Below are positions 16,075-27,346 of a stretch of 64,000 nucleotides of DNA, piece after piece (the stretch's first letter is position 1; each line of letters opens with the position of its first letter). This DNA comes from an uncultured Sulfitobacter sp. GTDB taxonomy: Bacteria > Pseudomonadota > Alphaproteobacteria > Rhodobacterales > Rhodobacteraceae. Both the position numbers and the translations under genes were made by a program. The stretch spans positions 1,302,001 through 1,366,000 of the forward strand of contig NZ_CANMQD010000001.1 in the NCBI RefSeq assembly GCF_947499945.1, written 5' to 3'. The notes beneath the pieces were generated by a model that was not told the DNA's origin, searched no databases, and saw only the letters and a list, made by a program, of their open reading frames with translations.

Positions 16075-16882
16075 ACCGCAATTTGACCATTGGCGCACTG
16101 CTAGCGGGAACCTTTATCCTCGCCGCACTGGTATCATTTTTCTGGACGCCGTTCGACCACGCGACGCTCAGCATTCCAAACCGACTACAAGCACCCAATG
16201 GCACAAACTTGCTCGGGACCGATCACTTTGGGCGCGATATCCTAAGCCTGATTATGGTGGGCGCACGGACCTCTATCGCGGTGGCGTTGGTAGCCGTCGG
16301 CATCGGGATGTGTCTTGGCATCCCCCTTGGCCTGTGGGCGGCGGCGCGGCGTGGCAGCCTCATCGACGAAATCATCATGCGCGGTAACGATCTGGTCTTT
16401 GCCTTCCCATCTCTTGTCATCGCGATCCTGATCACTGCTGTCTTTGGCGCAGGCGCCATCAACGCCATAATCGCCATCGGCATCTTCAACATCCCCGTCT
16501 TTGCCCGCATCACACGCGGCGCGGCGCTGTCGCTTTGGGAGCGGGAGTTCATCCTCGCCGCCCGTGTCTCTGGCAAATCCAGCCTGCGCATTTCCGTTGA
16601 GCATATCCTGCCCAACGTCACCAATCTCCTCATTGTGCAAAGCACCATCCAATTCTCCCTCGGCATCCTCGCCGAAGCAGGCCTGAGCTATGTGGGCCTT
16701 GGCGCACAACCACCCCTGCCCTCATGGGGGAGAATGCTTGCCGATGCCCAAACCATGGTAAGCATCGCACCACATATGGCGCTCATGCCTGGTTTTGCGA
16801 TCATCCTCACGGTGCTGGGGCTGAACCTGATGGGAGACGGTCTGCGCGACACCCTTGATCCACGGCTCAGGGTAACACGCAC

Positions 16883-16886
<4 letters not shown>
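16071..16886 (+). CDS. ABC transporter permease, DppC type
   Basis: The 271-residue permease starts at ATG 16071 (MNRNLTIGALLAGTFILAAL). It has the DppC marks LLGTDHFGRDILSLIMVGAR near 50-70 and the EAA loop LSLWEREFILAARVSGKS. It lies 31 nt after the first permease. The gap holds a near repeat of the preceding 3' end (see the duplication at 16014-16074). Its stop overlaps the ATPase start as ATGA. Confidence 0.92.
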
Positions 16887-18477
<1,591 letters not shown>

Positions 18478-18481
<4 letters not shown>

Positions 18482-18828
18482 CCCCTATTAACCTCACTGA
18501 GAAGCTCATCCATATTAGCACACATTGGGACCCGCATGTGATCGCGGACTACAACGAGAATGATGTTATGGTTGTCAAATTCGCTGGCGAGTTTCCCTAT
18601 CACTTGCATGAGGACACCGACGATTTTTTCCTTGTCCTGAGCGGTGAAATGACCATGGACATCGAGGACGAAAGCCATAGCGTCAAAGCTGGGGAACTGT
18701 TCATCGTGCCACGCGGTGTGTCCCACCGCCCCCGTGCCGCGCAAGAATGTCACGTCCTGCTGATCGAGCCGAAAGGTACCCCCAACACAGGCGATACCAG
18801 CACCGCCAGCAGCAAACCGAGGCTCTAA
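18478..18828 (+). CDS. Cupin-domain protein
   Basis: A 116-residue single cupin has the two motifs FPYHLHEDTDDFFLVLSGEM and GELFIVPRGVSHRP, so metal ligands (two His, one Glu or Asp, one His) can be placed. The product is cytoplasmic. It starts inside the ATPase stop (ATGA) and precedes a P1 peptidase by 4 nt, so it belongs to the transport operon and may act on or sense the imported compound. The reaction is not known. Confidence 0.85.
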
Positions 18829-18832
18829 TAGT

Positions 18833-19828
18833 ATGAAGGTCGGCCCTACAAACAGCCTCACAGATGTCGGCGGCCTGCGTGTCGGCAACGCGCACGATGC
18901 CACCCTGCAATCAGGTACAACAGTTGTTTTAGGCGACACGCCTTTTACCGCTTCTGTCGCCGTCATGGGCGGTGCCCCCGGCACGCGAGAGACTGACCTG
19001 CTGGCTCCTGATAAATCCGTGGTTGCCGTTGATGCACTGGTGTTGTCGGGCGGCTCTGCCTTCGGGCTCGACGCTTGCTCGGGCGTGGTGGACGGGCTGC
19101 GCGCTGACGGTCGGGGGTTTCGTGTCGGTGCTGCTCAAATCCCCCTCGTCCCGGGTGCGATCCTGTTTGATCTGCTCAATGGCGGAGCCAAGGATTGGAC
19201 CGAAAACCCTTATCGCGCCCTCGGCCTTAAAGCCTACCGAAACGCCTCAGAGCAGTTCGAGATCGGCAGCGTGGGCGCAGGTACAGGTGCGCTCACCGCG
19301 ATGCTCAAAGGGGGGCTTGGCACGGCATCCCTACAACTACCCGACGGCAGCACCGTCGCCGCCCTCGTCGCCGCCAACCCTGTCGGTGCCGTAACCACAC
19401 CTGGTGATCGCCATTTCTATGCCGCCCCCTTCGAGATGGGTGGCGAGTTTGGTGGTATTGGTCCTGACCCAGCCAGCGGTCTGGGCCTCAGCCGTGAAAG
19501 CCGCAAGATGAATGCGATGTCCGCCCGAGCTAACACTACAATCGCTATTGTTGCCACAAATGCAGTGCTAACAAAGGCGGAATGCCACCGTGTCGCGACC
19601 GCGGCCCATGACGGGATCGCCCGTGCCTGTGTGCCCGCACATACGCCAAATGATGGTGATCTGGTCTTTGCGCTGACCACAGGTGCGCGCCCCGCTGCGG
19701 ACGTTTTGCTTACGGGACACGCCGCCGCACTGTGCCTCTCACGGGCCATTGCGCGTGCGGTTTATGAGGCAACCCCTGCCGAGAACGATATCATGCCTTG
19801 CTGGAGGACTGCCAATGCCAGCATTTGA
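18833..19828 (+). CDS. P1-family (DmpA/NylC-type) self-cleaving peptidase
   Basis: The 331-residue N-terminal-nucleophile hydrolase belongs to the P1 family (L-aminopeptidase DmpA, beta-peptidyl aminopeptidases, 6-aminohexanoate oligomer hydrolase). Family marks are LTDVGGLRVGNAHD, MGGAPGTRETDLL, LSGGSAFGLDA, GSVGAGTGALTAMLKGG and the self-cleavage region ARANTTIAIVATNA. Cleavage between Asn 234 and Thr 235 would release the catalytic Thr, as in NylC; DmpA uses Ser at this point. Its place next to the ABC importer suggests hydrolysis of an imported amide or peptide. The exact substrate is not visible. Confidence 0.9.
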   Translation: MKVGPTNSLTDVGGLRVGNAHDATLQSGTTVVLGDTPFTASVAVMGGAPGTRETDLLAPDKSVVAVDALVLSGGSAFGLDACSGVVDGLRADGRGFRVGAAQIPLVPGAILFDLLNGGAKDWTENPYRALGLKAYRNASEQFEIGSVGAGTGALTAMLKGGLGTASLQLPDGSTVAALVAANPVGAVTTPGDRHFYAAPFEMGGEFGGIGPDPASGLGLSRESRKMNAMSARANTTIAIVATNAVLTKAECHRVATAAHDGIARACVPAHTPNDGDLVFALTTGARPAADVLLTGHAAALCLSRAIARAVYEATPAENDIMPCWRTANASI

Positions 19829-20621
19829 GCAAGGCGCAGTATCCCTCCATTATGAAATCTCAGGCGACGGCCCACCACTTCTACTGATCGCAGGGATGAT
19901 GAGTGATAGCGCAAGCTGGGCGCCACTTGTCCCACGGTTGGAGCCGCATTTCACCGTTATTCGCCCTGACAATCGGACTACTGGACGCACAATGCCGATT
20001 GATGCTCCCGCGTCTGTCGATCTCTTTGCAGCAGATTGCGCTGATCTCCTCAGCCATCTGGACCCGGGCCCTACACATGTCATGGGGCACTCTTTAGGCG
20101 GAATGATCGGGATGCGGCTGACATGTGCACATGCCGGTCTTGTCAAATCCCTGACATTTGCTGCCTCTGCACCAATACGATTGGAGCGGAATGTAGCATT
20201 GTTCAGAAACCTCGCAGCAATTAGGCAAAGCAATGCGGCCCCAGATGTGTGGCTGAATGCTTTATTCCCATGGCTTTTTGCACCTACATTCTTTGAGACT
20301 GAAGGAGCCGCAGAGCAGGCGGCGATGCTATCTCTCGCCTATCCCTTCGCTCAAAGTGCCGAAGCAATGCTACATCAGATTGCGGCCTTGGATGGCTATG
20401 TTCCAGATCACATCAAAAACATCCCCTGCCCCACGCAGGCGTTACTGGCGCAAGGCGATTTACTGCTGCCTGCCCATCTGGCCAAGCCTTCTTTGGGCAA
20501 TATCCCTGTGCATACGATCGCAGACGCGGGGCATTCGATCCACTGGGATGCTCCAGATGCAGTTGCCGCGCACCTTATCGCATTCATCGCCCAACATGAG
20601 GAAGACCGACATGACAACTGA
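19815..20621 (+). CDS. Alpha/beta hydrolase
   Basis: The 268-residue cytoplasmic hydrolase starts at ATG 19815 (MPAFEQGAVSLHYEISGDGP) with a GGAGGA site upstream. It shows the fold marks LLLIAGMMSDSASW (oxyanion loop), the nucleophile elbow GHSLGGM (Ser near 97) and the terminal His in DAGHSIHWDAP. It overlaps the P1 peptidase end by 14 bp and the next gene by 11 bp. No acyl or ester substrate can be named. The frame is open further upstream, but only inside the peptidase gene. Confidence 0.85.
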   Translation: MPAFEQGAVSLHYEISGDGPPLLLIAGMMSDSASWAPLVPRLEPHFTVIRPDNRTTGRTMPIDAPASVDLFAADCADLLSHLDPGPTHVMGHSLGGMIGMRLTCAHAGLVKSLTFAASAPIRLERNVALFRNLAAIRQSNAAPDVWLNALFPWLFAPTFFETEGAAEQAAMLSLAYPFAQSAEAMLHQIAALDGYVPDHIKNIPCPTQALLAQGDLLLPAHLAKPSLGNIPVHTIADAGHSIHWDAPDAVAAHLIAFIAQHEEDRHDN

Positions 20622-21987
20622 TCTCTATGGCCTCGAAGTAACCTGCGACAAGGCGGCAACACTGACGGCGATCAACGACTTCATCCATGGTTTTCTCAGC
20701 TACCAACCAAAAGCCACGAACATCCTTGCGGCAGCTGATGCCGATCCTGAATGTGCGCTGGCGAACGCCTATGCCGCATTGTTGTGGATGTTCCTCGAAG
20801 CGCCTGTTGCGCCGCAAAAGGCCGCTCCCTACATCGTCCGCGCCCAAGAAGCGCGAGAGGGGATCACCACGCGCGAAGGGCTAATCATTGATGCTGCCGC
20901 CGCATGGACGCAGAACGACGTGCCAAATCTGCTTAGGATTTGTGACGAGATCACCACGGATCACCCCCGCGACATGGCCGTACTCAAACTCGCACAATAC
21001 CATCTTTTCAACCTTGGCGATGCGACGGGAATGTTGCGCATGGCACTCAAGGCACTGCCAGAGGCAGAAGACATCGCCTATGCCCATGGGATGGTCGCGT
21101 TCGGCTATGAACAATGCCATTTGATCAGCCGCGCCGAGAGAGCTGCACGTCACGCCATGGCGCTGCAACATGATGAGGCGTGGGCCCATCACGCCATTGC
21201 CCATGTCATGCTGACCGAAGGGCGTGTTGCCGAGGGTGCCGCGTTTATGGAAAGCGTGGCCAAAACTTGGGGCGGGTTAAATAGCTTCATGCGTAGCCAT
21301 AATTGGTGGCATCTGGCACTGTTTTATATCAGCCTTGGCCGTCACGACGACGTGCGCAAAGCTTATGACACGCATGTCTGGGGACTAGCCAAGAATTACT
21401 CGCAGGATCAGGTTGGCGCGACATCCCTTCTGGCGCGAATGGAGTTTGCAGGCGTTGATGTAGGCGACCGCTGGGGTGACGTGGCCGATCATGTCGCCAC
21501 GCGCGGTGCGGATACAGTGAGCCCGTTTCTGACTCTGCAATACCTCTATGCCCTCGCCCGCACCTCACGCCCAGAGGCTAGGCCGTTGATGCAGGCGATT
21601 GTGGCCCGTGCACAAGACGACACTCAGTACGACCACATTGCATGGCGCGATGTCGCCCTTCCCGCAGCGCAGAGCATCATCGCACACAGCAAAGGCGATT
21701 GGGACACCGCGATTACCCAAATGGCCCGCGCGCTCCCGCGTATGTCCGAATGCGGCGGCAGCCATGCCCAACGCGATCTATTTGAGCAAATTCATCTGGA
21801 TGCCTTGGTAAAAGACGGTCGCGCATCCTCGGCTCAGCAAGTTCTGGAAATGCGGCGGACTTATGATCCGGATGGCGTGCCTCTCAATATGCTTTTGGGT
21901 GACATATACGACCAGACAGGCCTGCCCGCCCTCGCCGCAGAAGCACGCGCTCGGGCAAATCAAACGCTCATCTCGCAGAATCCTTGA
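20611..21987 (+). CDS. TTC38-like tetratricopeptide-repeat protein
   Basis: The 458-residue protein starts at ATG 20611 (MTTDLYGLEVTC), with GAGGAAG upstream inside the hydrolase gene. It contains helical repeat units throughout (for example NLLRICDEITTDHPRDMAVL and AERAARHAMALQHDEAWAHH) and the SHNWWHLALFYISLGRHDDV segment typical of TTC38-type proteins. It has no signal peptide. Last gene of the transport operon; a scaffold or substrate-handling role is possible, but the family has no assigned reaction. Confidence 0.8.
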   Translation: MTTDLYGLEVTCDKAATLTAINDFIHGFLSYQPKATNILAAADADPECALANAYAALLWMFLEAPVAPQKAAPYIVRAQEAREGITTREGLIIDAAAAWTQNDVPNLLRICDEITTDHPRDMAVLKLAQYHLFNLGDATGMLRMALKALPEAEDIAYAHGMVAFGYEQCHLISRAERAARHAMALQHDEAWAHHAIAHVMLTEGRVAEGAAFMESVAKTWGGLNSFMRSHNWWHLALFYISLGRHDDVRKAYDTHVWGLAKNYSQDQVGATSLLARMEFAGVDVGDRWGDVADHVATRGADTVSPFLTLQYLYALARTSRPEARPLMQAIVARAQDDTQYDHIAWRDVALPAAQSIIAHSKGDWDTAITQMARALPRMSECGGSHAQRDLFEQIHLDALVKDGRASSAQQVLEMRRTYDPDGVPLNMLLGDIYDQTGLPALAAEARARANQTLISQNP

Positions 21988-22043
21988 GGCAATCAGGACT
22001 GCACGCTAGGTTAAAGTAATTTTATAGAAGGTTAGGCCAGATT

Positions 22044-22634
22044 ATGAGCAAAGATTGGTATTACGCCGTTGAAGGCACGTCAAACGGACCGATCAGCGAG
22101 GTGGAGCTTAAAGAACTCGTCGCAGTTGGCACAATTCGGAGCGATACACTTGTCTGGCAGGAAGGTATGGCAGATTGGCTACCCTATGCACGTGCACAAG
22201 GAACGCAGAGCGCTGAGCCTCTGCCCCCACGAACGCCGTCAGGTGGGGGACACGATCCTGCCCGCGATGACGCCAATACATTCATGGGCGCGCTCAAGGA
22301 CGGCTTTGCCCGCTTTGTCGATTTCAAAACCCGCTCAACACGGTCGCAATACTGGTGGTTTACGCTGTGGTCGATTATCGTCAGCGTTATCACAGGTGTC
22401 ATCGATCTGTCCTTGGGCATGGGCGACACAGGGCCTATAGGCCTGATGGCTTCCCTCGTTTTCTTCCTGCCCTCAATCGCTGTTGCAATCCGGCGCTTGC
22501 ACGATATTGGCCGAACAGGATGGTGGATGCTCCTTGTCTTTATTCCGCTAATTGGGTGGATCGTGTTGATCGTCTTCTACTGCACCAAATCCGAACCAAC
22601 GCCGAACCAGTGGGGCCCAGAACCACAGCACTAA
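22044..22634 (+). CDS. GYF_2-DUF805 membrane protein
   Basis: The 196-residue protein has an N-terminal GYF_2 domain (residues 4-50, WYYAVEGTSNGPISEVELKE and VWQEGMADWLPY) joined by a proline-rich linker to a DUF805 domain (about 80-190) with FVDFKTRSTRSQYWWF, three to four hydrophobic segments and RRLHDIGRTGWW. GYF_2 domains bind proline-rich peptides. DUF805 function is unknown. It has its own promoter region of about 55 bp after the TPR gene. Confidence 0.88.
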   Translation: MSKDWYYAVEGTSNGPISEVELKELVAVGTIRSDTLVWQEGMADWLPYARAQGTQSAEPLPPRTPSGGGHDPARDDANTFMGALKDGFARFVDFKTRSTRSQYWWFTLWSIIVSVITGVIDLSLGMGDTGPIGLMASLVFFLPSIAVAIRRLHDIGRTGWWMLLVFIPLIGWIVLIVFYCTKSEPTPNQWGPEPQH

Positions 22635-22674
22635 ACTATACCCCTCTTGGCACACCTGCTAGGAGGGGCTCGCC

Positions 22675-23370
22675 TTAAGCGCGCGGGCCGATGGTAATTT
22701 CCAATTCAGCGATTCCATCAACACCTCCGGTGATGACATCCCCTTCAACCACTGCCGCTACACCCGCCGGTGTGCCTGTCATCACCAAATCGCCCGACGC
22801 CAATGTCATCCCTTGGCTCAGCGTTGCGACGTGTTCGGCAACGGACCAGATGAGATCAGCAATATCAGCATCCTGACGAACCTCCCCGTTCACCGCGAGC
22901 CAGATACGGGAGTTTGTAAGACTGGGAACATCAGAAATAGGTTTGAGTGCGGCAATGGGTGCCGAGAGGTCAAATGCTTTTGCCCAATCCCAAGGGCGGC
23001 GCGTTTGCTTGGCCTCGGCCTGCAAATCGCGACGGGTAAGGTCGATACCAACAGACGCGCCCCAAATGTGGTCCATCACATCCTCGGGCGCAATATTGGC
23101 CCCGCCTTTGCCAATCGCGATTACCAACTCAATCTCGTGGTGCAGATCGTGCGTCAGCGGTGGATAAGGTATGGTGCAAGGAGTGTCACAAGCGGCATCC
23201 GCAGGCTTGGTAAAGAAGAATGGCGGCTCGCGGTCAGGATCATTCCCCATTTCGCGGGCGTGCGCCTCATAATTTCGCCCAACACAAAATATTCGACGCA
23301 CAGGAAAACGCGCATCAGTGCCCTGCACAGCAAGGCTTGCTTGAACGGGAGCTGGAAAAACAAAATCCAT
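22675..23370 (-). CDS. Fumarylacetoacetate hydrolase-family protein
   Basis: The 231-residue protein matches the short FAH family (fumarylpyruvate or acylpyruvate hydrolase type): CVGRNYEAHAREMG at the N-terminus, metal-binding HHEIELVIAIGK, DLTRRDLQ, KAFDLSAPIA and a C-terminal SGDLVMTGTPAGV. These enzymes hydrolyse a C-C bond in beta-diketo acids such as fumarylpyruvate from gentisate breakdown, or act as oxaloacetate decarboxylases. No aromatic pathway genes are nearby, so the substrate is open. Confidence 0.88.
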   Translation of the reverse strand: MDFVFPAPVQASLAVQGTDARFPVRRIFCVGRNYEAHAREMGNDPDREPPFFFTKPADAACDTPCTIPYPPLTHDLHHEIELVIAIGKGGANIAPEDVMDHIWGASVGIDLTRRDLQAEAKQTRRPWDWAKAFDLSAPIAALKPISDVPSLTNSRIWLAVNGEVRQDADIADLIWSVAEHVATLSQGMTLASGDLVMTGTPAGVAAVVEGDVITGGVDGIAELEITIGPRA

Positions 23371-23447
23371 GAGCGGAACCTTTTAGATGGTGGGTGTATC
23401 ATATCAGACTAGACCCAACACCCTTGAGATTGTCCAGCTAAAGGCCG

Positions 23448-24266
23448 TCAGTCCCCCAGCTTGGCATGAACTTCATCGAGATCGATTTCGCCAATCGGCA
23501 TCTTATTGGCAGGATTTTCGAAGTCATATTTGAACAAATCAAAATCACGCTTGAAAATCTCACGCACCAGATGCATCGACAGATCGTCAAAATAATCCTC
23601 AACGGGGTGCGCGCGCTTGGGGCCATGCCCTTCGCTTTCGTTAAAGCGGGGGATCGCGGTCAAATCAACTGCATGTGGCGTCTTGATCGCGTCCAACACA
23701 TCTTGCATGCCATCGTTAAAGCTCTCGGTCCACACAATCTTGTCGTAGGTACCGCCATTCACGATGAAGGTGCTCACATGGCCCGCCTGACCCGACCAGT
23801 GGATGTCAGGGTCCATCGGGCGGCGCCATCGAATGGTGTCACGGGCAAACAGCAGAAAGCGGCGGAAGCTTGCGATCTGGTCAAACTCCTGCTTTCCATC
23901 ATCACCGCCCACTTCGATTCCGTATTTTTGGATCAAAAGTGGCACTAAATTGCCACGGTACCGCTTTCCGTTGCGTTGAATTCCACAGATCTTGTCAAAG
24001 AAAGAACTGAGGATGCGCGTGTAGGGATTACGCACACAGGTAAAGGCATAGGACTCGTGGTTTTGTACATTACGGGTGATCGGGTCCTGACTTTCTTCAA
24101 GCGCCCACTTGTGCATTCCACCCACCGCATCATGGATATCACCGTCGAAAAACACACCGTGATCAGAATAATACATGATCTGACCAATGGTCGAGCAAGC
24201 ACATTTCGGCACCACGCGGTACACGACACTTTCACTCTCGGTCATCCAGGTTCCGGGAAAACCCAT
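23448..24266 (-). CDS. Sulfotransferase-family protein (Sulfotransfer_2 type)
   Basis: The 272-residue protein contains a 5'-PSB-like loop VVPKCACSTIGQIMY near 17-31 and a 3'-PB-like motif FTCVRNPYTRILSSFFDKI near 75-93, which bind the PAPS donor in carbohydrate sulfotransferases. No signal or membrane anchor is seen. The donor and acceptor are inferred from family only. ATG 24266 has AGGAG 8 nt upstream. It is divergent from a glycosyltransferase-like gene, which suggests both act on a surface glycan. Confidence 0.8.
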   Translation of the reverse strand: MGFPGTWMTESESVVYRVVPKCACSTIGQIMYYSDHGVFFDGDIHDAVGGMHKWALEESQDPITRNVQNHESYAFTCVRNPYTRILSSFFDKICGIQRNGKRYRGNLVPLLIQKYGIEVGGDDGKQEFDQIASFRRFLLFARDTIRWRRPMDPDIHWSGQAGHVSTFIVNGGTYDKIVWTESFNDGMQDVLDAIKTPHAVDLTAIPRFNESEGHGPKRAHPVEDYFDDLSMHLVREIFKRDFDLFKYDFENPANKMPIGEIDLDEVHAKLGD

Positions 24267-24407
24267 GTGTGATACTCCTGCTCAGGTCAAATTTGCCGCC
24301 TCTTGGGGCAGCTTTACGTTACAAAAGCAAATAATTGCTGTTTATTCAATGAGTGTTCACGATTATCTATGTAAACAATAGAGTGTAAAATAGTGAATTG
24401 TTTCTGA

Positions 24408-25985
24408 ATGGCAAAAATTGCCTACATCCTGCTGTGCCACAAAGATCCGGACGCCATTATCAAACAGGCGGATCGGCTGACAGCTGTGGGCGACTATATG
24501 TCGATTCACTTTGATGCGAGTGCCGACCCAGCGCAGTATAAAGCCATCCGCGCCGCGCTTGAAAATAACCCTAATGTAACCTTCGCCAAAAAACGCATCA
24601 AATGCGGCTGGGGTGAATGGTCGCTTGTACAGGCGACGTTGCACGCGGTTCAAGCCGCGGTTGAGGCTTTTCCCCGCGCAACACATTTTTACATGTTGTC
24701 AGGCGACTGTATGGCGATCAAATCTGCGGAATACACGCACCGCTATCTCGATAATAACGATGGCGACTTCATCGAGAGCTTTGATTACTTCGAGAGCGAC
24801 TGGATCAAAACGGGCTGGACAGAAGAACGGCTGATCTATCGTCACTGGTTCAATGAGCGAACCCAGAAAAAGCTTTTCTATGCGATGTTCAACTTCCAAA
24901 AACGATTTGGCTTCAAACGGGAAATTCCCGCAGATATCCAAGTGCAAATCGGCAGCCAATGGTGGTGTCTGCGCCGGCAAACCATCGAAAAGATCCTTGA
25001 TTTCACCAAACAACGCCGTGATGTGGTCCGCTTCTTTCGCACAACATGGATTCCCGACGAGACGTTTTTCCAAACGCTTGTGCGCCATATGGTGCCTGAA
25101 AAAGAAATTCACGCACGCACGCTCACCTTCTTGATGTTCACGGATTACGGGATGCCCGTAACCTTTTACAACGACCACTATGACCTGCTGCTCAGCCAGG
25201 ATTATCTTTTTGCCCGCAAGATCAGCGCTGATGCAAAAGACCTTAAACGTCGCTTGGGCCTTCTCTACTCCGCGCAAGGGGTGCAGTTTCAAATCAGCAA
25301 CGAAGGGCGAAGCCTGTTCAAATTTCTGACGGGACGTGGACGCATTGGTCGCCGCTTTTCGACACGGTTCTGGGAGACGGAAAGTACACTTGGCCGCGAG
25401 CGCGAACTCCTGATTGTGGTCTGTAAGAAATGGCATGTCGCCAAGCGCGTGCTGGAACGCATCCGTCAAAGCACAAATGTCCCCGCCATCGAATATATCT
25501 TTAACGAAGAGGATGCGCACTTGCCCGCGCTCGGCGGGATCGAAAAGACGTTGGGAAAGCGCACACGACACCGCCGCGCCTTGATGCGGATGCTGTTCGA
25601 TTACTTCGAAACAGACAGGCTGATTGTTTGTATGGACCCAAGCAACCTCGACCTGCTCGAAGATTTTGCATCAGACCGCTCTGTCACCCGCATTCTTGAG
25701 ATTGATTGTACCTTCACCGAAGAATACCTGATCGGTCATGCCATGCGGGTCGGTCTTGCGGGGGAGCAAACGTCACAGGAAACTCTGGATCGCCTGATGC
25801 CGACCATCCGGAACGATATGATCTTTGAAAGCGACGCAATCCGCGATGCGCAGTTCGAGAACCACTGCCGCATCCGCGAGGTCGCCTCACCAGAGGAAAA
25901 CGCCGACGAGTTGGCAAAATTTCTCGGCGTCAACCGCGACAAAGCACATGAAATTACCAGCACCGATTATCTTTTCGCCGACTAA
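24408..25985 (+). CDS. Core-2/I-branching glycosyltransferase with C-terminal DUF5928-like region
   Basis: The 525-residue protein begins MAKIAYILLCHKDPDAIIKQ and contains SIHFDASAD, THFYMLSGDCMAIKS and QIGSQWWCLRRQTIEKIL, all features of the GT14 (beta-1,6-N-acetylglucosaminyltransferase-like) family, in residues 1-270. The C-terminal 240 residues form a second domain seen in roseobacter proteins (DUF5928 by recollection) with MDPSNLDLLEDFASD near 405. No membrane segment is evident. Start ATG 24408 has no clear ribosome site. The HIT-protein gene follows after 11 nt. Likely role is adding a sugar branch to a surface polymer. Confidence 0.78.
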   Translation: MAKIAYILLCHKDPDAIIKQADRLTAVGDYMSIHFDASADPAQYKAIRAALENNPNVTFAKKRIKCGWGEWSLVQATLHAVQAAVEAFPRATHFYMLSGDCMAIKSAEYTHRYLDNNDGDFIESFDYFESDWIKTGWTEERLIYRHWFNERTQKKLFYAMFNFQKRFGFKREIPADIQVQIGSQWWCLRRQTIEKILDFTKQRRDVVRFFRTTWIPDETFFQTLVRHMVPEKEIHARTLTFLMFTDYGMPVTFYNDHYDLLLSQDYLFARKISADAKDLKRRLGLLYSAQGVQFQISNEGRSLFKFLTGRGRIGRRFSTRFWETESTLGRERELLIVVCKKWHVAKRVLERIRQSTNVPAIEYIFNEEDAHLPALGGIEKTLGKRTRHRRALMRMLFDYFETDRLIVCMDPSNLDLLEDFASDRSVTRILEIDCTFTEEYLIGHAMRVGLAGEQTSQETLDRLMPTIRNDMIFESDAIRDAQFENHCRIREVASPEENADELAKFLGVNRDKAHEITSTDYLFAD

Positions 25986-25996
25986 GGAATTCACCT

Positions 25997-26377
25997 GTGA
26001 CCTATACATATGACGACCAGAATATATTTGCCAAAATTCTGCGTGGCGAAATCCCCAACACCACCGTTTTAGAGACCGAGCACACGTTGGCTTTTCGTGA
26101 TCTCTATCCACAAGCGCCGGTGCATGTACTCGTGATCCCCAAGGGGCCCTATGTCAGCTATGATCATTTCGCGGCCAGTGCGTCGGATGCCGAGATTGTG
26201 GACTACACCCGTGCCATTGGGGAAGTTTGCAGGATGGAAGGAGTCGCCCTTGATGCGTCAGACGGCTTTCGTATGATAAGCAATGCAGGCGCACACGGCG
26301 TGCAGGAAGTGCCACACTTGCATGTTCATATCCTTGGTGGCCGCAGCATCGGCCGAATGATCCAAAAGCCTGCTTAA
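25997..26377 (+). CDS. HIT (histidine triad) family hydrolase
   Basis: A 126-residue HINT-type protein. The active-site triad His-x-His-x-His is visible in VPHLHVHILGG, and FAKILRGEIPNTTVLE is the family N-terminus. Such enzymes hydrolyse nucleoside phosphoramidates or adenylated intermediates. The start is GTG 25997 with AAGGAA 8 nt upstream. It follows the glycosyltransferase by 11 nt, but this linkage need not be functional. Confidence 0.9.
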   Translation: MTYTYDDQNIFAKILRGEIPNTTVLETEHTLAFRDLYPQAPVHVLVIPKGPYVSYDHFAASASDAEIVDYTRAIGEVCRMEGVALDASDGFRMISNAGAHGVQEVPHLHVHILGGRSIGRMIQKPA

Positions 26378-26432
26378 ACCCAGAAAACGCCGCAAACCAA
26401 GGGTATCGGATTTTTTGCAAAAATTCGCCTGT

Positions 26433-27065
26433 TTAGGGCTTCTTGCGCCACGACCCCAGCCAGCCTGTCACTGCACCTGTAGCATCTGCGATATCGTCTT
26501 CGATCGCTTCCATGGTTGGATCAATCCGCGCCATGCGGAACCGGCGCCAGCGCACCCAGATGCCATAGATCACGGCGGCAAACAGTGTCAGGATGATGAT
26601 GTTCAGCCACGGTATCCCCTTGGACGCGTCAGGCCCTGCTACGGCACGCACGGAGATCGCATTGGGAAAGATGGTCAGAAACTCGTTGCGCCAGCCGTAG
26701 TGTTTGATCGCGACATAGCGCGGCGCGGCTTCAGTGGACGCCATATCGCTCGCCTCCGCCTGAAGGTTGGAGGTGTCGAATTTGAAATATGGAGGCCAGC
26801 CCCAGCCTGTATCCTCGTTGCGGTAAACCATCACATCACCACCAACGCGGCGCGTCTGGATGAAAAAAACATCGCGGTTCGCTAGTGTCCCATCCGTACC
26901 AACATCCGCCTGCGCCCAGAAAAGCGCATTCTCACCCGGGTCGATCCGCTTTTCATAGGTGTCCGTGACCCGCACGATATCGGTCTGCGGCAGCGTATAG
27001 TGGAACACTGCAGCGATGATCACCCAAACGGTGATCCAGAATGTCCAACGGATAAGACCCAGCAT
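26433..27065 (-). CDS. DUF1523-family membrane protein
   Basis: The 210-residue protein has an N-terminal span (LIRWTFWITVWVIIAAVFHY), a periplasmic domain with TDIVRVTDTYEKRIDPGENALFW and GWGWPPYFKFDTSNLQAEAS, and a C-terminal span (IPWLNIIILTLFAAVIYGIW) followed by a basic cytoplasmic tail. It matches DUF1523, of unknown function. It is the last gene of the AAA+/coiled-coil operon, 11 nt after the small two-span protein. Membrane location of this and the previous gene suggests the operon works at the envelope. Confidence 0.85.
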   Translation of the reverse strand: MLGLIRWTFWITVWVIIAAVFHYTLPQTDIVRVTDTYEKRIDPGENALFWAQADVGTDGTLANRDVFFIQTRRVGGDVMVYRNEDTGWGWPPYFKFDTSNLQAEASDMASTEAAPRYVAIKHYGWRNEFLTIFPNAISVRAVAGPDASKGIPWLNIIILTLFAAVIYGIWVRWRRFRMARIDPTMEAIEDDIADATGAVTGWLGSWRKKP

Positions 27066-27076
27066 GCAAAACTCTC

Positions 27077-27343
27077 TCAGGCAAAATTTGTAAGGTAGAT
27101 GACAATTGACACAAGGATCACCGGAATAACATAGACCGAGAGGATCAATTTGCGGCGCAGTGATTTGTCGTACTCCGCCAACCCTTCGTCGAGAAATTCA
27201 TCAAGGCTCTGTTCTTTCGGTCCCTCGTTCCACTCTGCACGCAGCTTACCCTTCCGCACAGAGCGCGAGTAAAGCGACAAGCAGACATAAATCACGCTCA
27301 GCACGATAAAGCCAACAACCATTAGGCGGGCAAGTGCGGCCAT
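27077..27343 (-). CDS. Small two-span membrane protein
   Basis: An 88-residue protein has a span at 5-25 (ARLMVVGFIVLSVIYVCLSL), an acidic central segment (EWNEGPKEQSLDEFLDEGLA) and a second span at about 66-86. AAGGAG lies 8 nt before ATG 27343. It is 3 nt downstream of the DUF6638 gene and 11 nt upstream of the DUF1523 gene. No family is recognised. The acidic loop could be a docking site for the cytoplasmic partners. Confidence 0.8.
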   Translation of the reverse strand: MAALARLMVVGFIVLSVIYVCLSLYSRSVRKGKLRAEWNEGPKEQSLDEFLDEGLAEYDKSLRRKLILSVYVIPVILVSIVIYLTNFA

Positions 27344-27346
27344 ATT

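Noticed and set aside
23376..23401. EcfG promoter at a GGAAC near the FAH gene
   Set aside because: No CGTT-like box occurs at 16-17 nt and no gene starts downstream on that strand.
24699..25571. Open frame on the minus strand inside the glycosyltransferase gene
   Set aside because: The opposite strand carries clear GT14 motifs; the antisense frame has unnatural composition.
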